Assembly: GCA_021813585.1 (NCBI GenBank)
Contig: JAKAJV010000046.1
Location: 1-55,206 of the forward strand
Source of the DNA: Bacteroidota bacterium
Lineage (GTDB): Bacteria; Bacteroidota; Ignavibacteria; Ignavibacteriales; Ignavibacteriaceae
Direction of reading: 5' to 3'
DNA length: 55,206 nucleotides
A program made the position numbers and the translations under genes. Positions 17,629 to 26,181 of the stretch are shown here, piece by piece; position 1 is the stretch's first letter; each line of letters begins with the position of its first letter. The notes under the pieces are model-generated. The model was given only the letters and a program-made list of their open reading frames with translations, ran no database searches and was not told where the DNA came from.

Positions 17629-18360
17629 CTATTTGATTTTGTAATCTGTTAAAACATTTTTTAGAAAGTAATTATACTTATTCGACCTATAGTGATATGT
17701 CATTTCAACCATACCAACGATGCCAATACCTGGTTTAATAAAGTAATAGACCTCATCACGGTACAATGGCTCGAAATCTGCATAAGCAATTTTGAAAACA
17801 ATACATCTAAAATCTCCAAGCGGGGTTGTAAATAATGAATCTGTTGATACACAAGTATATTGTGTAATTATTTCGTCTGGAACGTTGGCATTATTTCCTA
17901 AGGTTGAATAATAGAACATATGTCCATTTACAGACTTGCCTTTTTCTACCGGGTAAGGGAATATTAAATCGTTAAAAGTCATTTTTATAGTATCATATTT
18001 TTCTGTTCCGGAATAATATAATCCAAATCTGTTTTGATAAACTAATTTGCTGCCTTCAAATGAACCTGGTTTATCGTAATAGGGTTTTAACTCTTCACCG
18101 CAATTAAAAAACTTATAATTTACAATCCTATCTTCGTTAATAATTTGTAATACAGTATCATCAATAATAAAACCATATTTATGATCTTGAGGAAAGTTTA
18201 CAGAGCCATCATCGTTAAGATAGTACCCTTGATAAAGCCAGTAATTGCCGATGCTGAGAGGAATTAGAGTTTCAGCCGGTTGGGGTTCAACAGAATTATC
18301 TTTGCACCCTATCATAATAAGTGTAACCAACACAAAAGAAAGTATTGTAATATTTTTCAT
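17629..18360 (-). CDS. Hypothetical lipoprotein
   Basis: 243 residues, no recognised family. The N-terminus has a lipoprotein signal with lipobox LIMIGC (Cys19), so it should be lipidated and membrane-anchored. The mature part begins with a short acidic linker and LIPLSIGNYWLYQGYY, a motif I associate with beta-rich surface or periplasmic lipoproteins of this group. It ends 11 bases before the signal-peptide ATG of the metalloprotease gene, so they form a transcription unit. A GGAAGGG ribosome site precedes the start. Confidence 0.75.
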   Translation of the reverse strand: MKNITILSFVLVTLIMIGCKDNSVEPQPAETLIPLSIGNYWLYQGYYLNDDGSVNFPQDHKYGFIIDDTVLQIINEDRIVNYKFFNCGEELKPYYDKPGSFEGSKLVYQNRFGLYYSGTEKYDTIKMTFNDLIFPYPVEKGKSVNGHMFYYSTLGNNANVPDEIITQYTCVSTDSLFTTPLGDFRCIVFKIAYADFEPLYRDEVYYFIKPGIGIVGMVEMTYHYRSNKYNYFLKNVLTDYKIK

Positions 18361-18459
18361 CTTTCAACCCTTCCATTCTTATTTTGCTTTTACTAAAAGT
18401 AACGTTAAACATATTTCTTTTTCATTCTGCACCTCCATACATTGAAATATACAAGAAGT

Positions 18460-18564
18460 CTATTCTTGAAATTTTGAAAGTTCTTTTAATGTGGATTTCC
18501 CTCCCCATCCATATAGTGAAAGCGAAAATATTAATACGACAAAAAAATATTTTAGCACCTTCAT
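18460..18564 (-). CDS. Tiny ORF with signal-like N-terminus and strong ribosome site
   Basis: 34 codons starting MKVLKYFFVVLIFSLSLYG and ending in SKFQE. A perfect GGAGGT ribosome site lies six bases before the ATG. It sits about 100 bases upstream of the lipoprotein gene on the same strand. The N-terminal 20 residues look like a signal peptide, but only about 15 residues remain after it. It may be a small secreted peptide, or the stump of a decayed exported protein. Nothing downstream in any frame clearly continues it. Confidence 0.35.
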   Translation of the reverse strand: MKVLKYFFVVLIFSLSLYGWGGKSTLKELSKFQE

Positions 18565-18668
18565 GTTACCTCCAATTTTTTTAATTAAAGTAAATATTGA
18601 TATAATTATTTAATAGAACGAATTAAAAATTTTTTATCATAAATAAAAAATACTATCTTTATTTTTTA

Positions 18669-20441
18669 TTAAGGAATAAATAAATAATATGGATACAACA
18701 ACGATATTTTTTTCATTATACCTTTTGTTTCCAGGTCTATTACATATATCATATTGCTATCAAAGCAGCTTATAAATAATATATTCTCATCGTTTCTTAG
18801 AACTAATCTTGATGGTCCTTTATTCTTTCCTACTAATAACACGGAGTCTTTGAGAGATTCATTTTCAGTATCAATTATATATAATATATTCGATCCTCCT
18901 ATTGTGTATGCTTCTTTCCTTTTGGGGCTATACTCTAAATAATACGGATTCAAGCTCCAGGGTAAGATTATAGGGTTTTTATAAAACTCTCCTGTATGCA
19001 AATTATAATAATTGAAGTAACATGCTATTTCTCTGCTTCTTCCGTGGGAAAGCACATAAGTTGTAAACAGCTTCTTATTATCCGCAGAAAAAACAGCATC
19101 ATCACTAAAAATACCGTCTTTATCATTTTCATTTAAAATTATTTGCGGTTTGTTAATCCCATCTTTCGGGCTGCTAATTCTGAAATCCGAATAGTCTAAT
19201 GGTTCTCCATTATACCAGGTTAATACTCCAACTACCTTTTTATCCTTTGATCGAAAGAAAAATCGCTCCTCGTTAAATCTTGCACTGTCTATATACGTCT
19301 CTTTTATTCTTTGTTCTAAAAAATCTATGGCATACAGCCCATTTAAATGCGAATAGAGGTAAAAAAGACCCGGCTCATTTTCCTTTAATGCAGCACCAAT
19401 TCTGGGAGTTCCAACTGTATCCAATCCCGTTGTAAATAGATTTTCCACCGATTCATTTTTTATGTTTAAGCTGGCTATATAATTATGATAGGGCACTTTA
19501 TTAACGAAGACAGAGAATATAAAATAATCTCGATTTGTAGATAATCCTATCCCATCACAGAACATACTATCAGGCAGGGTAATGTTAATCTGCTTCTCTA
19601 CTTCAAAGGTTTGTGTGTTTATTACATCGAGATAGTTTGAGTTGGAATAAACATAAAGCTTTTTGTTTATGGTATCTTTTTCAACGAAGAAGTTTAACGT
19701 CGTATCATGTTGTACTATTACATTTGGTATTTCTTGCTCTATTATTTGTGGGTCGGTGTTAGCCGTGTTTTTTATTTCTACCATATATTTCCCGGAATAA
19801 TCAACTTCTTTCTTTAACAGTGCTTTTTCTTTAAGTATTATTAAGCTTCCGCTAAGAATTACATTACTGCTTCCGGGCACACTGTCTTGATAGAGCATTT
19901 TCTTTATCTGCTTTTCCTTTCCACTTTGTAATTGACAAAAATATACTCCCGGCGCTATCCTCCTTCCAAGGTTATCCTTACCATCCCAGTTTATTTGGTA
20001 TGTTCCGGTTGAGTGGCTGCTTTGCTTAAAACTCTTCACTTCTTGACCAAGTATGTTATATATTTTAATGCTAACAACCCCCGGTTCTTTTAACTTATAC
20101 GGTATTATTGTTTCTGTTGAAAACGGGTTGGGATAGTTCTGCTCAAGCTCAAATGATTTTGGAAGAGTACGACTATTTCCATTAACAGATGTTATAATAT
20201 CAATGCTGTAGTTCCCCATGCTGTCTGTTAAAGCAGAATATATTCTCGAAGTATCTGCTTCATTAATAAATGTAACGGAAGCATTGCTAACCGGTATAAG
20301 ATCGGTTGAAACATTTCCATTAACATGCAAAGATTGAGGAAAAAAATTTTGGGATGAAAGTGCTAAACAAAAAATTAATATAATAATATGCTTTAGGCGT
20401 ATTAAAAAGTGGTTGCAGCAGAAAGTAGGTTTATTTTTCAT
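18669..20441 (-). CDS. Secreted protein with internal FlgD/T9SS-like domain and beta-propeller
   Basis: 590 residues. An N-terminal hydrophobic signal (residues about 18-36) is followed by a carboxypeptidase-regulatory-like domain (about 38-82). Residues 99-185 then look exactly like a T9SS/FlgD-like C-terminal domain (ELEQNYPNPF...NILGQEV...GVYFCQL), but placed internally. The remaining 400 residues resemble a YVTN-type beta-propeller (LYVYSNSNYLDVINTQTFEVEKQ and later repeated strands of the same form). There is no sorting domain at the C-terminus. The internal domain may serve as an Ig-like spacer here. The role is unknown. The gene follows the broken LuxR-type regulator on the same strand. 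Confidence 0.75.
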   Translation of the reverse strand: MKNKPTFCCNHFLIRLKHIIILIFCLALSSQNFFPQSLHVNGNVSTDLIPVSNASVTFINEADTSRIYSALTDSMGNYSIDIITSVNGNSRTLPKSFELEQNYPNPFSTETIIPYKLKEPGVVSIKIYNILGQEVKSFKQSSHSTGTYQINWDGKDNLGRRIAPGVYFCQLQSGKEKQIKKMLYQDSVPGSSNVILSGSLIILKEKALLKKEVDYSGKYMVEIKNTANTDPQIIEQEIPNVIVQHDTTLNFFVEKDTINKKLYVYSNSNYLDVINTQTFEVEKQINITLPDSMFCDGIGLSTNRDYFIFSVFVNKVPYHNYIASLNIKNESVENLFTTGLDTVGTPRIGAALKENEPGLFYLYSHLNGLYAIDFLEQRIKETYIDSARFNEERFFFRSKDKKVVGVLTWYNGEPLDYSDFRISSPKDGINKPQIILNENDKDGIFSDDAVFSADNKKLFTTYVLSHGRSREIACYFNYYNLHTGEFYKNPIILPWSLNPYYLEYSPKRKEAYTIGGSNILYIIDTENESLKDSVLLVGKNKGPSRLVLRNDENILFISCFDSNMIYVIDLETKGIMKKISLLYPYYLFIP

Positions 20442-20545
20442 TTCCCTAACCCCGGTTGTTGGATAAAATTTCTCTCTCTTATCAATCTTTACGGTAATAA
20501 TATATTCTAAGATTGAATTAAAGTAAATACGTGTTTTTCGTATTT

Positions 20546-20899
20546 TTAATTAACATTAGATTTTTTCAGTAAGGATTTATTCTCTACAGCAAAAGCAAAT
20601 AACTCTCTTGCATTTTTAAAGCATAGCTTTGTTATCATATGTGTTTTATGTGTTTCAACAGTTCTTTTCGAGCTATGAAGACTTTTTGCTATATCAATAT
20701 TGCTTTTGCATTCTCCAATTAGCGCCAGTATTTCCTTCTCTTTTTTACTTAGCAGCTTTATAAGCCGGTATACATCCTGTATACTCCGTGAGCTATTATT
20801 TATTACTGAAGATAAATTTTCTGCTTCCGGTTTAGTTTCTTTAACCCAATTTTTACTGTTTAGTAAAGTATCTACTATTATAGTATCGTAACAAACCAT
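20546..20899 (-). CDS. LuxR-type helix-turn-helix fragment
   Basis: The open part gives 117 residues. The C-terminal 65 residues are a GerE/LuxR DNA-binding domain: LSKKEKEILALIGECKSNIDIA, then SSKRTVETHKTHMITKL with the recognition helix in TVETH. This is the output half of a NarL-type response regulator. The ATG at 20899 is internal to the ancestral gene: the preceding receiver part lies upstream in a shifted frame (see the pseudogene entry 20546-21302). If translated alone it would be a constitutive DNA-binding fragment. Confidence 0.6.
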   Translation of the reverse strand: MVCYDTIIVDTLLNSKNWVKETKPEAENLSSVINNSSRSIQDVYRLIKLLSKKEKEILALIGECKSNIDIAKSLHSSKRTVETHKTHMITKLCFKNARELFAFAVENKSLLKKSNVN

Positions 20900-21302
20900 G
20901 CCTTCGTTAACAGATTTGATTACGTCGATAAATTTATTACCGTGACTTTCTATAAGAGTTTCGCTCTTATGTATAATACCTTTAATATTATGCTCGACAA
21001 AAAAAATTTAAGTAAGAGGGATCGATACTGTCTGTGTAAATTATTGTTTTTAAACTCTCAATAGTATTTACATTTGAAATTATTCCGGTTATTTGATTAG
21101 GTCGGAATAAGAAATCATCTAAGAGCAATATTGCATTTCCTTTCCGTGCAGTTTGTTAGGAGATAAAAAATTTTATGGTTTCGTCAAGGTTATTTGAATG
21201 CCCGGAAATAAAAGCTTCCCCCTTATATCTAAGCAGATTATTTATAAAGTTTATAAAAGAATTGCTTAGAGTTAAAATATAAAGATCAATATGCGGCAGC
21301 AT
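20546..21302 (-). pseudogene. Broken NarL/LuxR-family response regulator
   Basis: An ATG at 21302 opens a frame reading MLPHIDLYILTLSNSFINF...NLLRYKGEAFISG. It is interrupted by a single TAA at codon 49 (21156-21158) and continues as RKGNAILLLDDFLFRPNQ...LKTIIYTDSIDPSYLNFF. An 8-base A run (T run on the coding strand, near 21000) then shifts the frame by one. Removing one base restores VEHNIKGIIHKSETLIES, which leads directly into the LuxR fragment at 20899. The whole is a degenerate receiver domain (LLLDDFL, IIYT) plus output domain, about 251 codons, broken by one nonsense codon and one homopolymer shift. Confidence 0.65.
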
Positions 21303-21554
21303 ATAAACTCACTGATTGTTTTCATTCAGTCAGTTATACATTATATTTTGTAAAATAACTGAGAACCCGTGCGTAAAGTACAACGGGGGGGGGTAAATGT
21401 CAATTAAATTTTTGATCGTAATTTTTTCCCTTTTAATCAAGTTGAAAAACAATTTTCTTTATATTTACTTTGTTACCTTTAATATTAATAATTACCTCCC
21501 GCTTATTATGCGGGATTAATCTCCATTTTATAAAAAGAAATAACTTATTTTATC
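21303..21554. other. Upstream region of tex with a G9 tract
   Basis: About 250 AT-rich bases with no gene. A run of nine G (21385-21393) stands alone in it. Further right, TACCTCCCGC-type sequence near 21492 and GCGGGATTAA near 21510 form a short inverted repeat (CCCGC/GCGGG). The tex promoter should lie here, but no confident -10/-35 pair was seen. Confidence 0.35.
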
Positions 21555-23744
21555 ATGAATATTAATCAAATTATATCCAGGGAATTGAACATTAGAACCG
21601 AACAGGTTGAAGCCGTTGTTAAGCTCTTTAAGGAAGACGCTACCATACCTTTTATTGCGAGGTACCGCAAGGAACATACCGGCGGGTTGGACGAAGACGT
21701 CCTACGTAAAATAGACGACAGGCTGAACTATCTTACACTTTTGGAAGAGCGGAGAGATACAATACTTAAGAGCATTGAAGAGCAGGGCAAACTGACCGAT
21801 GAGCTGAAGGCTAAGTTACTGGAATGTGTGAAGCTTCAGGAACTGGAAGACCTTTACCTGCCTTACAAGCCGAAGAGAAAAACCCGAGGAACAATTGCAA
21901 AGGCAAAAGGGCTGGAGCCTCTTGCACTTTTCATCCTCGAAAATCCAATGTTCGACGGAAGCCTGGATGAAAAGCTTGCCGAATTTATAAATGAGGAGCT
22001 TGGCGTTGCCACAATAGAAGAAGCCCTGCAGGGCGCAAAAGATATTATCGCCGAAATGATAAGCGAAGATGCCGAAGTAAGAAAGTCGGTTAGGGAATTT
22101 CTGCTAGAGTCTTCAAATGTAAGATCGGAAAAGACAAAGGAGAAAGCGGCAGATGAGCAGGTAAGCGACAAGCAGAAAGAAAAAGATAAAAAAGAAATCT
22201 ACCAGATCTATTATGATTTTGTAATTGAGATAACTAAAATAAAGCCGTACCAGGTGCTTGCAATTAACAGAGGCGAAAAAGAAAAGGCATTGAAGGCAAT
22301 ATTAAGCTTCGACATTCCTGCAGCACTGCACATAATAAAGAAAAAATATTTTAAATATGATGAGTCGGTCTTTATGGATATACTTGATAGCGTAGTTGAA
22401 GACTCGTTTGACAGGCTAATATTCCCTTCAATTGAAAAGGAAGTGAGGAACCATCTGACAGAAACCGCCGATCTTCATGCAATTGAAATTTTCGCCTCGA
22501 ACTTAAGACAGCTTTTGCTGCAGCCTCCCTTGCTGAATAAAATTATAATGGGAATCGATCCGGGATTTTATTCCGGCTCCAAGGTTGCGGTAATTGATGA
22601 GACCGGTAAATACCTGGAAGGCACCACAATTTATCCTCACCCGCCCCAGAAGAAAATTGAGGAAGCAGAAAGAGTTGTTGTATCCCTTATCCGCAGGAAT
22701 AAAGTCGATGTAATATCTATAGGCAACGGCACAGCCAGCCGCGAGACCGAATTGTTTATTGCCGAGATGATAAAAAAGAATAATTTAACCTGTAAATATA
22801 TTATCGTAAACGAGGCGGGAGCCTCCGTCTATTCGGCATCGGAAGTTGCTAAGAAAGAGTTCCCCGACCTTGAAGCCAGCCAGAGGGGCAATATATCTAT
22901 AGGCCGCAGGCTGCTAGACCCTCTGGCAGAGCTGGTTAAGATTGATCCCAAATCAATCGGCGTGGGCTTGTACCAGCACGATGTAGATCAAAAGCTTCTA
23001 TCCGAAAAGCTGGACAACGTTGTTGAAAGCTGCGTTAATTACGTCGGGGTGGATGTGAATACCGCTTCGGCTTCGCTACTTACATATGTATCCGGGTTAA
23101 ATAAAAGAATAGCTGAAAATCTGGTTAAATACCGGGAGAAGGCAGGCAAGTTTAAAAAGCGCGAAGAGCTGATGGAAGTAACCGGCCTCGGTAAAAAAGC
23201 GTTTGAACAATCGGCGGGCTTCTTAAAAATAAGCAGCGGCGAAAATCCTTTGGACAATACTTTTATTCATCCCGAATCTTACCCGGCTACGGAAAAATTG
23301 CTTGAGAAATTTAATCTGCCTGTAGCAAAGATAAACGATTCGGGTGCGGTTATTTCATTGATAGCTAAACAAAAAGGAACCGCCAGGCTGGCCGAGGAAA
23401 TTGGAATAGGAGAGCCTACCTTAATAGACATAATAGAGAACTTAAAAAAACCGGGACGTGACCCCAGAGAAGATATTCCCAAACCAATACTGCGGAGCGA
23501 CGTACTAAAAATGGAGGACTTGCAGGAAGGTATGAAGCTGAAAGGGACTGTTAGAAATGTAGTCGACTTCGGTGCGTTTGTAGATATAGGCGTTAAGCAA
23601 GACGGTCTGCTGCACGTTTCCCAGATGGCCAACAAGTTTGTGAAAAATCCGTTGGATATGATAAACGTGGGCGACATAATTGATGTAAAAATTATCGGGA
23701 TAGATATTCAGCGCGGCAGAATTTCGCTTAGCCTGAAGAATTAA
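21555..23744 (+). CDS. tex: Tex-family RNA-binding transcriptional accessory protein
   Basis: 729 residues, the usual Tex length. The order is N-terminal helical Tex domain (TIPFIARYRKEHTGGLDE), YqgF/RNase H-like domain (MGIDPGFYSGSKVAVID near residue 330), helix-hairpin-helix region (LVKYREKAGKFKKREELMEV), and a C-terminal S1 RNA-binding domain (GTVRNVVDFGAFVDIGVKQ, then GLLHVSQM). Tex binds nucleic acid and interacts with the transcription machinery. It is well conserved and stands alone between long spacers. Confidence 0.95.
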   Translation: MNINQIISRELNIRTEQVEAVVKLFKEDATIPFIARYRKEHTGGLDEDVLRKIDDRLNYLTLLEERRDTILKSIEEQGKLTDELKAKLLECVKLQELEDLYLPYKPKRKTRGTIAKAKGLEPLALFILENPMFDGSLDEKLAEFINEELGVATIEEALQGAKDIIAEMISEDAEVRKSVREFLLESSNVRSEKTKEKAADEQVSDKQKEKDKKEIYQIYYDFVIEITKIKPYQVLAINRGEKEKALKAILSFDIPAALHIIKKKYFKYDESVFMDILDSVVEDSFDRLIFPSIEKEVRNHLTETADLHAIEIFASNLRQLLLQPPLLNKIIMGIDPGFYSGSKVAVIDETGKYLEGTTIYPHPPQKKIEEAERVVVSLIRRNKVDVISIGNGTASRETELFIAEMIKKNNLTCKYIIVNEAGASVYSASEVAKKEFPDLEASQRGNISIGRRLLDPLAELVKIDPKSIGVGLYQHDVDQKLLSEKLDNVVESCVNYVGVDVNTASASLLTYVSGLNKRIAENLVKYREKAGKFKKREELMEVTGLGKKAFEQSAGFLKISSGENPLDNTFIHPESYPATEKLLEKFNLPVAKINDSGAVISLIAKQKGTARLAEEIGIGEPTLIDIIENLKKPGRDPREDIPKPILRSDVLKMEDLQEGMKLKGTVRNVVDFGAFVDIGVKQDGLLHVSQMANKFVKNPLDMINVGDIIDVKIIGIDIQRGRISLSLKN

Positions 23745-23794
23745 ATTCAGATTTCTCACGTTAGTGCTTTGCCCGGCTGTTTAATTCTAGAAAC

Positions 23795-23813
23795 CCGGTG
23801 TTTATAAAACCGG
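23795..23813 (+). terminator. Weak terminator-like hairpin after tex
   Basis: CCGGT (95-99) and ACCGG (09-13) enclose a 9-base AT loop, with ATCTAATTTTT downstream. It lies 50 bases beyond the tex stop. A stem of only five pairs makes this tentative. Confidence 0.3.
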
Positions 23814-23900
23814 ATCTAATTTTTACAAATATATAATAAGGTTTGCTTTTTTATAAAACCCAAAATATATATATTCCTTAGGAACTTCTCCTTAAATTTT

Positions 23901-24656
23901 ATGATATACAACTATTTACTAAATACTATTGATAGTAAGGGTGCGGCATATCTTATACTACTCGACCCCGACAAGACTCCGGAAAACAAGCTTTCTTCCT
24001 TCATAAGGAAATGCGAACTGAGCGGCGTTGACGGATTTTTAGTAGGCGGCAGCTTAATGATAGACGGAGACTTTGAGAGCTTTATTGAGAAAGTAAAGAT
24101 GACTACCAACCTGCCGGTAATAATTTTTCCGGGAGAGGTAAACCAGATTTGCAAGCCGGCCGATGCCATCCTTTATATTTCGGTAGTAAGCGGGAGGAAT
24201 CCCGAACACTTGATAGGCAAGCATGTTCTGGCTGCCCCCGTAATCAAGAAGTTAAATATTGAGCCGATACCTACCGGTTACATCATTGTCGAGTCAGGCT
24301 CGATGACAACGGCTTCGTATATAAGCGGAAGCATGCCGGTGCCCAGGGATAAGCCGGAGATAGCCGCCGCTACCGCCCTTGCTGCTCAGTACCTCGGAAT
24401 GAAATTAATTTATCTGGAAGCCGGCTCGGGCGCAGAGCAGCCGGTTCCGCAAAGGATGATTAAGACCGTAGCAGAATATTGCGACATTCCAGTTATTGTC
24501 GGCGGTGGAATACGCAGCCCGCAGACTGCAAGAGCTAATGTTGAAAACGGAGCGAAGATTATTGTAACGGGAAATTTCTTTGAGGATGAGAACAACTGGA
24601 ACCTGATAAAAGAATTTGCCGATGCGGTGCATATAAAATCGCCGGTTGAAATTTAA
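23901..24656 (+). CDS. Geranylgeranylglyceryl phosphate synthase family (PcrB/GGGPS)
   Basis: 251 residues with a TIM-barrel layout. The motifs are LILLDPDK at the first strand, SGVDGFLVGGS, YIIVESGSM near the middle, LIYLEAGSGAEQPVP with the phosphate-binding glycines, and IVGGGIRSPQTA plus GAKIIVTGNF at the end. The family joins sn-glycerol-1-phosphate to a polyprenyl diphosphate, the first step of archaeal-type ether lipid synthesis. Bacteroidota members form a known bacterial group with geranylgeranyl-length activity; the physiological product in bacteria is poorly defined. There is no recognisable sn-glycerol-1-phosphate dehydrogenase nearby. Confidence 0.88.
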   Translation: MIYNYLLNTIDSKGAAYLILLDPDKTPENKLSSFIRKCELSGVDGFLVGGSLMIDGDFESFIEKVKMTTNLPVIIFPGEVNQICKPADAILYISVVSGRNPEHLIGKHVLAAPVIKKLNIEPIPTGYIIVESGSMTTASYISGSMPVPRDKPEIAAATALAAQYLGMKLIYLEAGSGAEQPVPQRMIKTVAEYCDIPVIVGGGIRSPQTARANVENGAKIIVTGNFFEDENNWNLIKEFADAVHIKSPVEI

Positions 24657-24738
24657 CGTTTATTACTCGCCCCCTAAATCAAGCTGAAGAAACACCGGCA
24701 GAAAATTTATAAACAAAATAAAAGGAAATACAGAAAGA

Positions 24739-25335
24739 TTGAGATTTAATTTGGACAGACAAAAATTCATTGCTGACTCGCTTACAGAAAGCGCCGAAAC
24801 CAAAAATAAAATTCTGAACGAATGCTCGAACGATATTTCTGCCGCAGTTGATGTACTTGTAGGCGCATACAAAAAAAGCAGAAAGCTCTTGCTATGCGGC
24901 AACGGCGGAAGCGCGGCAGACTGTCAGCATATTGCAACAGAGTTGATGATAAGACTGAATCACGACATCCAGCGCCCGGCGCTTGCTGCCATTGCACTAA
25001 CTACCGATACTTCCAATTTGACCGCAGGCGGGAACGATATTGGCTATGAGAATGTATTTGCTAGAAATGTTGAGGGACTTGGCCGCGAGGGGGACGTACT
25101 TCTAGCCATTTCAACAAGCGGCAACTCGCCGAACGTTATAAAGGCGGTAGAGAAGGCCAAATCTAAAAAGATGAAAACAATAGGCTTCATTGGAGGCAAT
25201 GGAGGAAAGCTTAAAGACCTTGTTGATCTGGCTGTAATTATTCCGTCATCAAATACACAGAGGATTCAGGAAGGTCATATCACGATTGCGCACATCATCT
25301 GCGAGCTTACCGAACTTGAGCTATACGGCAAATGA
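24739..25335 (+). CDS. gmhA: Sedoheptulose-7-phosphate isomerase
   Basis: 198 residues. SIS-domain motifs LLCGNGGSAADCQHIATEL and ISTSGNSPNVIKAVE, plus the histidine/glutamate set in QEGHITIAHIICELTE, identify GmhA. It makes D-glycero-D-manno-heptose 7-phosphate for lipopolysaccharide core. No ATG exists at the N-terminus. The start is most likely TTG at 24739, with AAAGGAAA about 12 bases upstream; TTG at 24751 is the alternative. It follows the GGGPS gene by 82 bases on the same strand, so the two may be co-transcribed, both serving envelope synthesis. Confidence 0.9.
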   Translation: MRFNLDRQKFIADSLTESAETKNKILNECSNDISAAVDVLVGAYKKSRKLLLCGNGGSAADCQHIATELMIRLNHDIQRPALAAIALTTDTSNLTAGGNDIGYENVFARNVEGLGREGDVLLAISTSGNSPNVIKAVEKAKSKKMKTIGFIGGNGGKLKDLVDLAVIIPSSNTQRIQEGHITIAHIICELTELELYGK

Positions 25336-25375
25336 AATGGATTGAATGGCGGAGATAATTTTTAATTAATGATCT

Positions 25376-25467
25376 CATCTTACGCAACATAAGGAATAGT
25401 GGAATGTTGGAGTAATGGAATTTACCCCAACATTTTACTATTACCACGGTTAGTTTTGCGTAAGGTG
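25376..25467. repeat. Imperfect palindromic element with TCAYCTTACGCAA ends
   Basis: The left end TCATCTTACGCAA (25376-25388 region) and the right end TTGCGTAAGGTGA (25456-25467) are inverted copies. Inside, AATAGTGGAATGTTGG and CCAACATTTTACTATT form a second imperfect inverted pair. The 90-base unit is thus almost one long hairpin with arms of about 40 bases. TAATGAT occurs just outside both ends (near 25367 and 25470), which could be a target duplication. It looks like a MITE-type non-autonomous element in the gmhA-DUF192 spacer. Confidence 0.6.
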
Positions 25468-25602
25468 ACTTAATGATTTTGTCTCGGAGTAAGCACACTA
25501 GCAAAAGTTATGAAACCCGCACTTTAAGCAGGCGGTTGCCCCTAAACTTCGCATCCGTTGTAGCAGCAGGCGAAGGCTGACGATAATATTGATGCAATAA
25601 GT

Positions 25603-26181
25603 CTACTGGCTGCTTAATTCAGTTCCCGAACGCGTACTTTTCCAGGTTATTTTATCTCCCGCCTTAATGTTGAACTTATTCGCAAAGCCTAGGTTTACCT
25701 CCAGAACATACTGGGCGGGGGCTGTAGAAGAATATGTTTGATCGGATAATGTTTTATCGGCATTCCTGATTGTAACTATCTGGCTTTTTGAATTTATAAA
25801 GATCATATCCAAAGGAATAAAAGTGTTCCGCATCCAGAAATTCTGAATCGTTTCCTGCGGAAAGATAAACAGCATACCCTGGTTTTCTTCCATGCTTTTT
25901 CTAAACATTAGACCGAGCTCCCGGTCAAAATCGTCGTCGGCAATTTGAATGTCAATCTTCGCCTTGACGTTACCGAGTGAATCGGCAAATGTTAATGTGC
26001 CGTCTTTTCTAAACATATATTCGGAGTCGGTATCCTTTTTCTTCAACAAGTTTGAAATTATTAAAAACAAAACCACAGCTACAACCAGAACAGCGGGTAT
26101 AATTTTGTAGGCTGCTTTCACCTTTTCTTTTTGAGGTTTAGCCGGGGTAACTTTTAGTTTGGGGTTTGCCTTTTTTGCCAT
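25603..26181 (-). CDS. DUF192 family protein with N-terminal membrane anchor
   Basis: 192 residues. One membrane segment (IIPAVLVVAVVLFLIISNLL, about 27-46) follows a basic N-terminus. The C-terminal 120 residues are the DUF192 fold: ELGLMFRKSMEENQGMLFIFPQ, NFWMRNTFIPLDMIFIN, and YVLEVNLGFANKFNIKAGDKI. The domain is widespread and small; it is often secreted and its biochemical role is unknown. It stands alone, opposite in direction to its neighbours, so it probably has its own promoter in the 26182-26493 spacer. Confidence 0.85.
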   Translation of the reverse strand: MAKKANPKLKVTPAKPQKEKVKAAYKIIPAVLVVAVVLFLIISNLLKKKDTDSEYMFRKDGTLTFADSLGNVKAKIDIQIADDDFDRELGLMFRKSMEENQGMLFIFPQETIQNFWMRNTFIPLDMIFINSKSQIVTIRNADKTLSDQTYSSTAPAQYVLEVNLGFANKFNIKAGDKITWKSTRSGTELSSQ

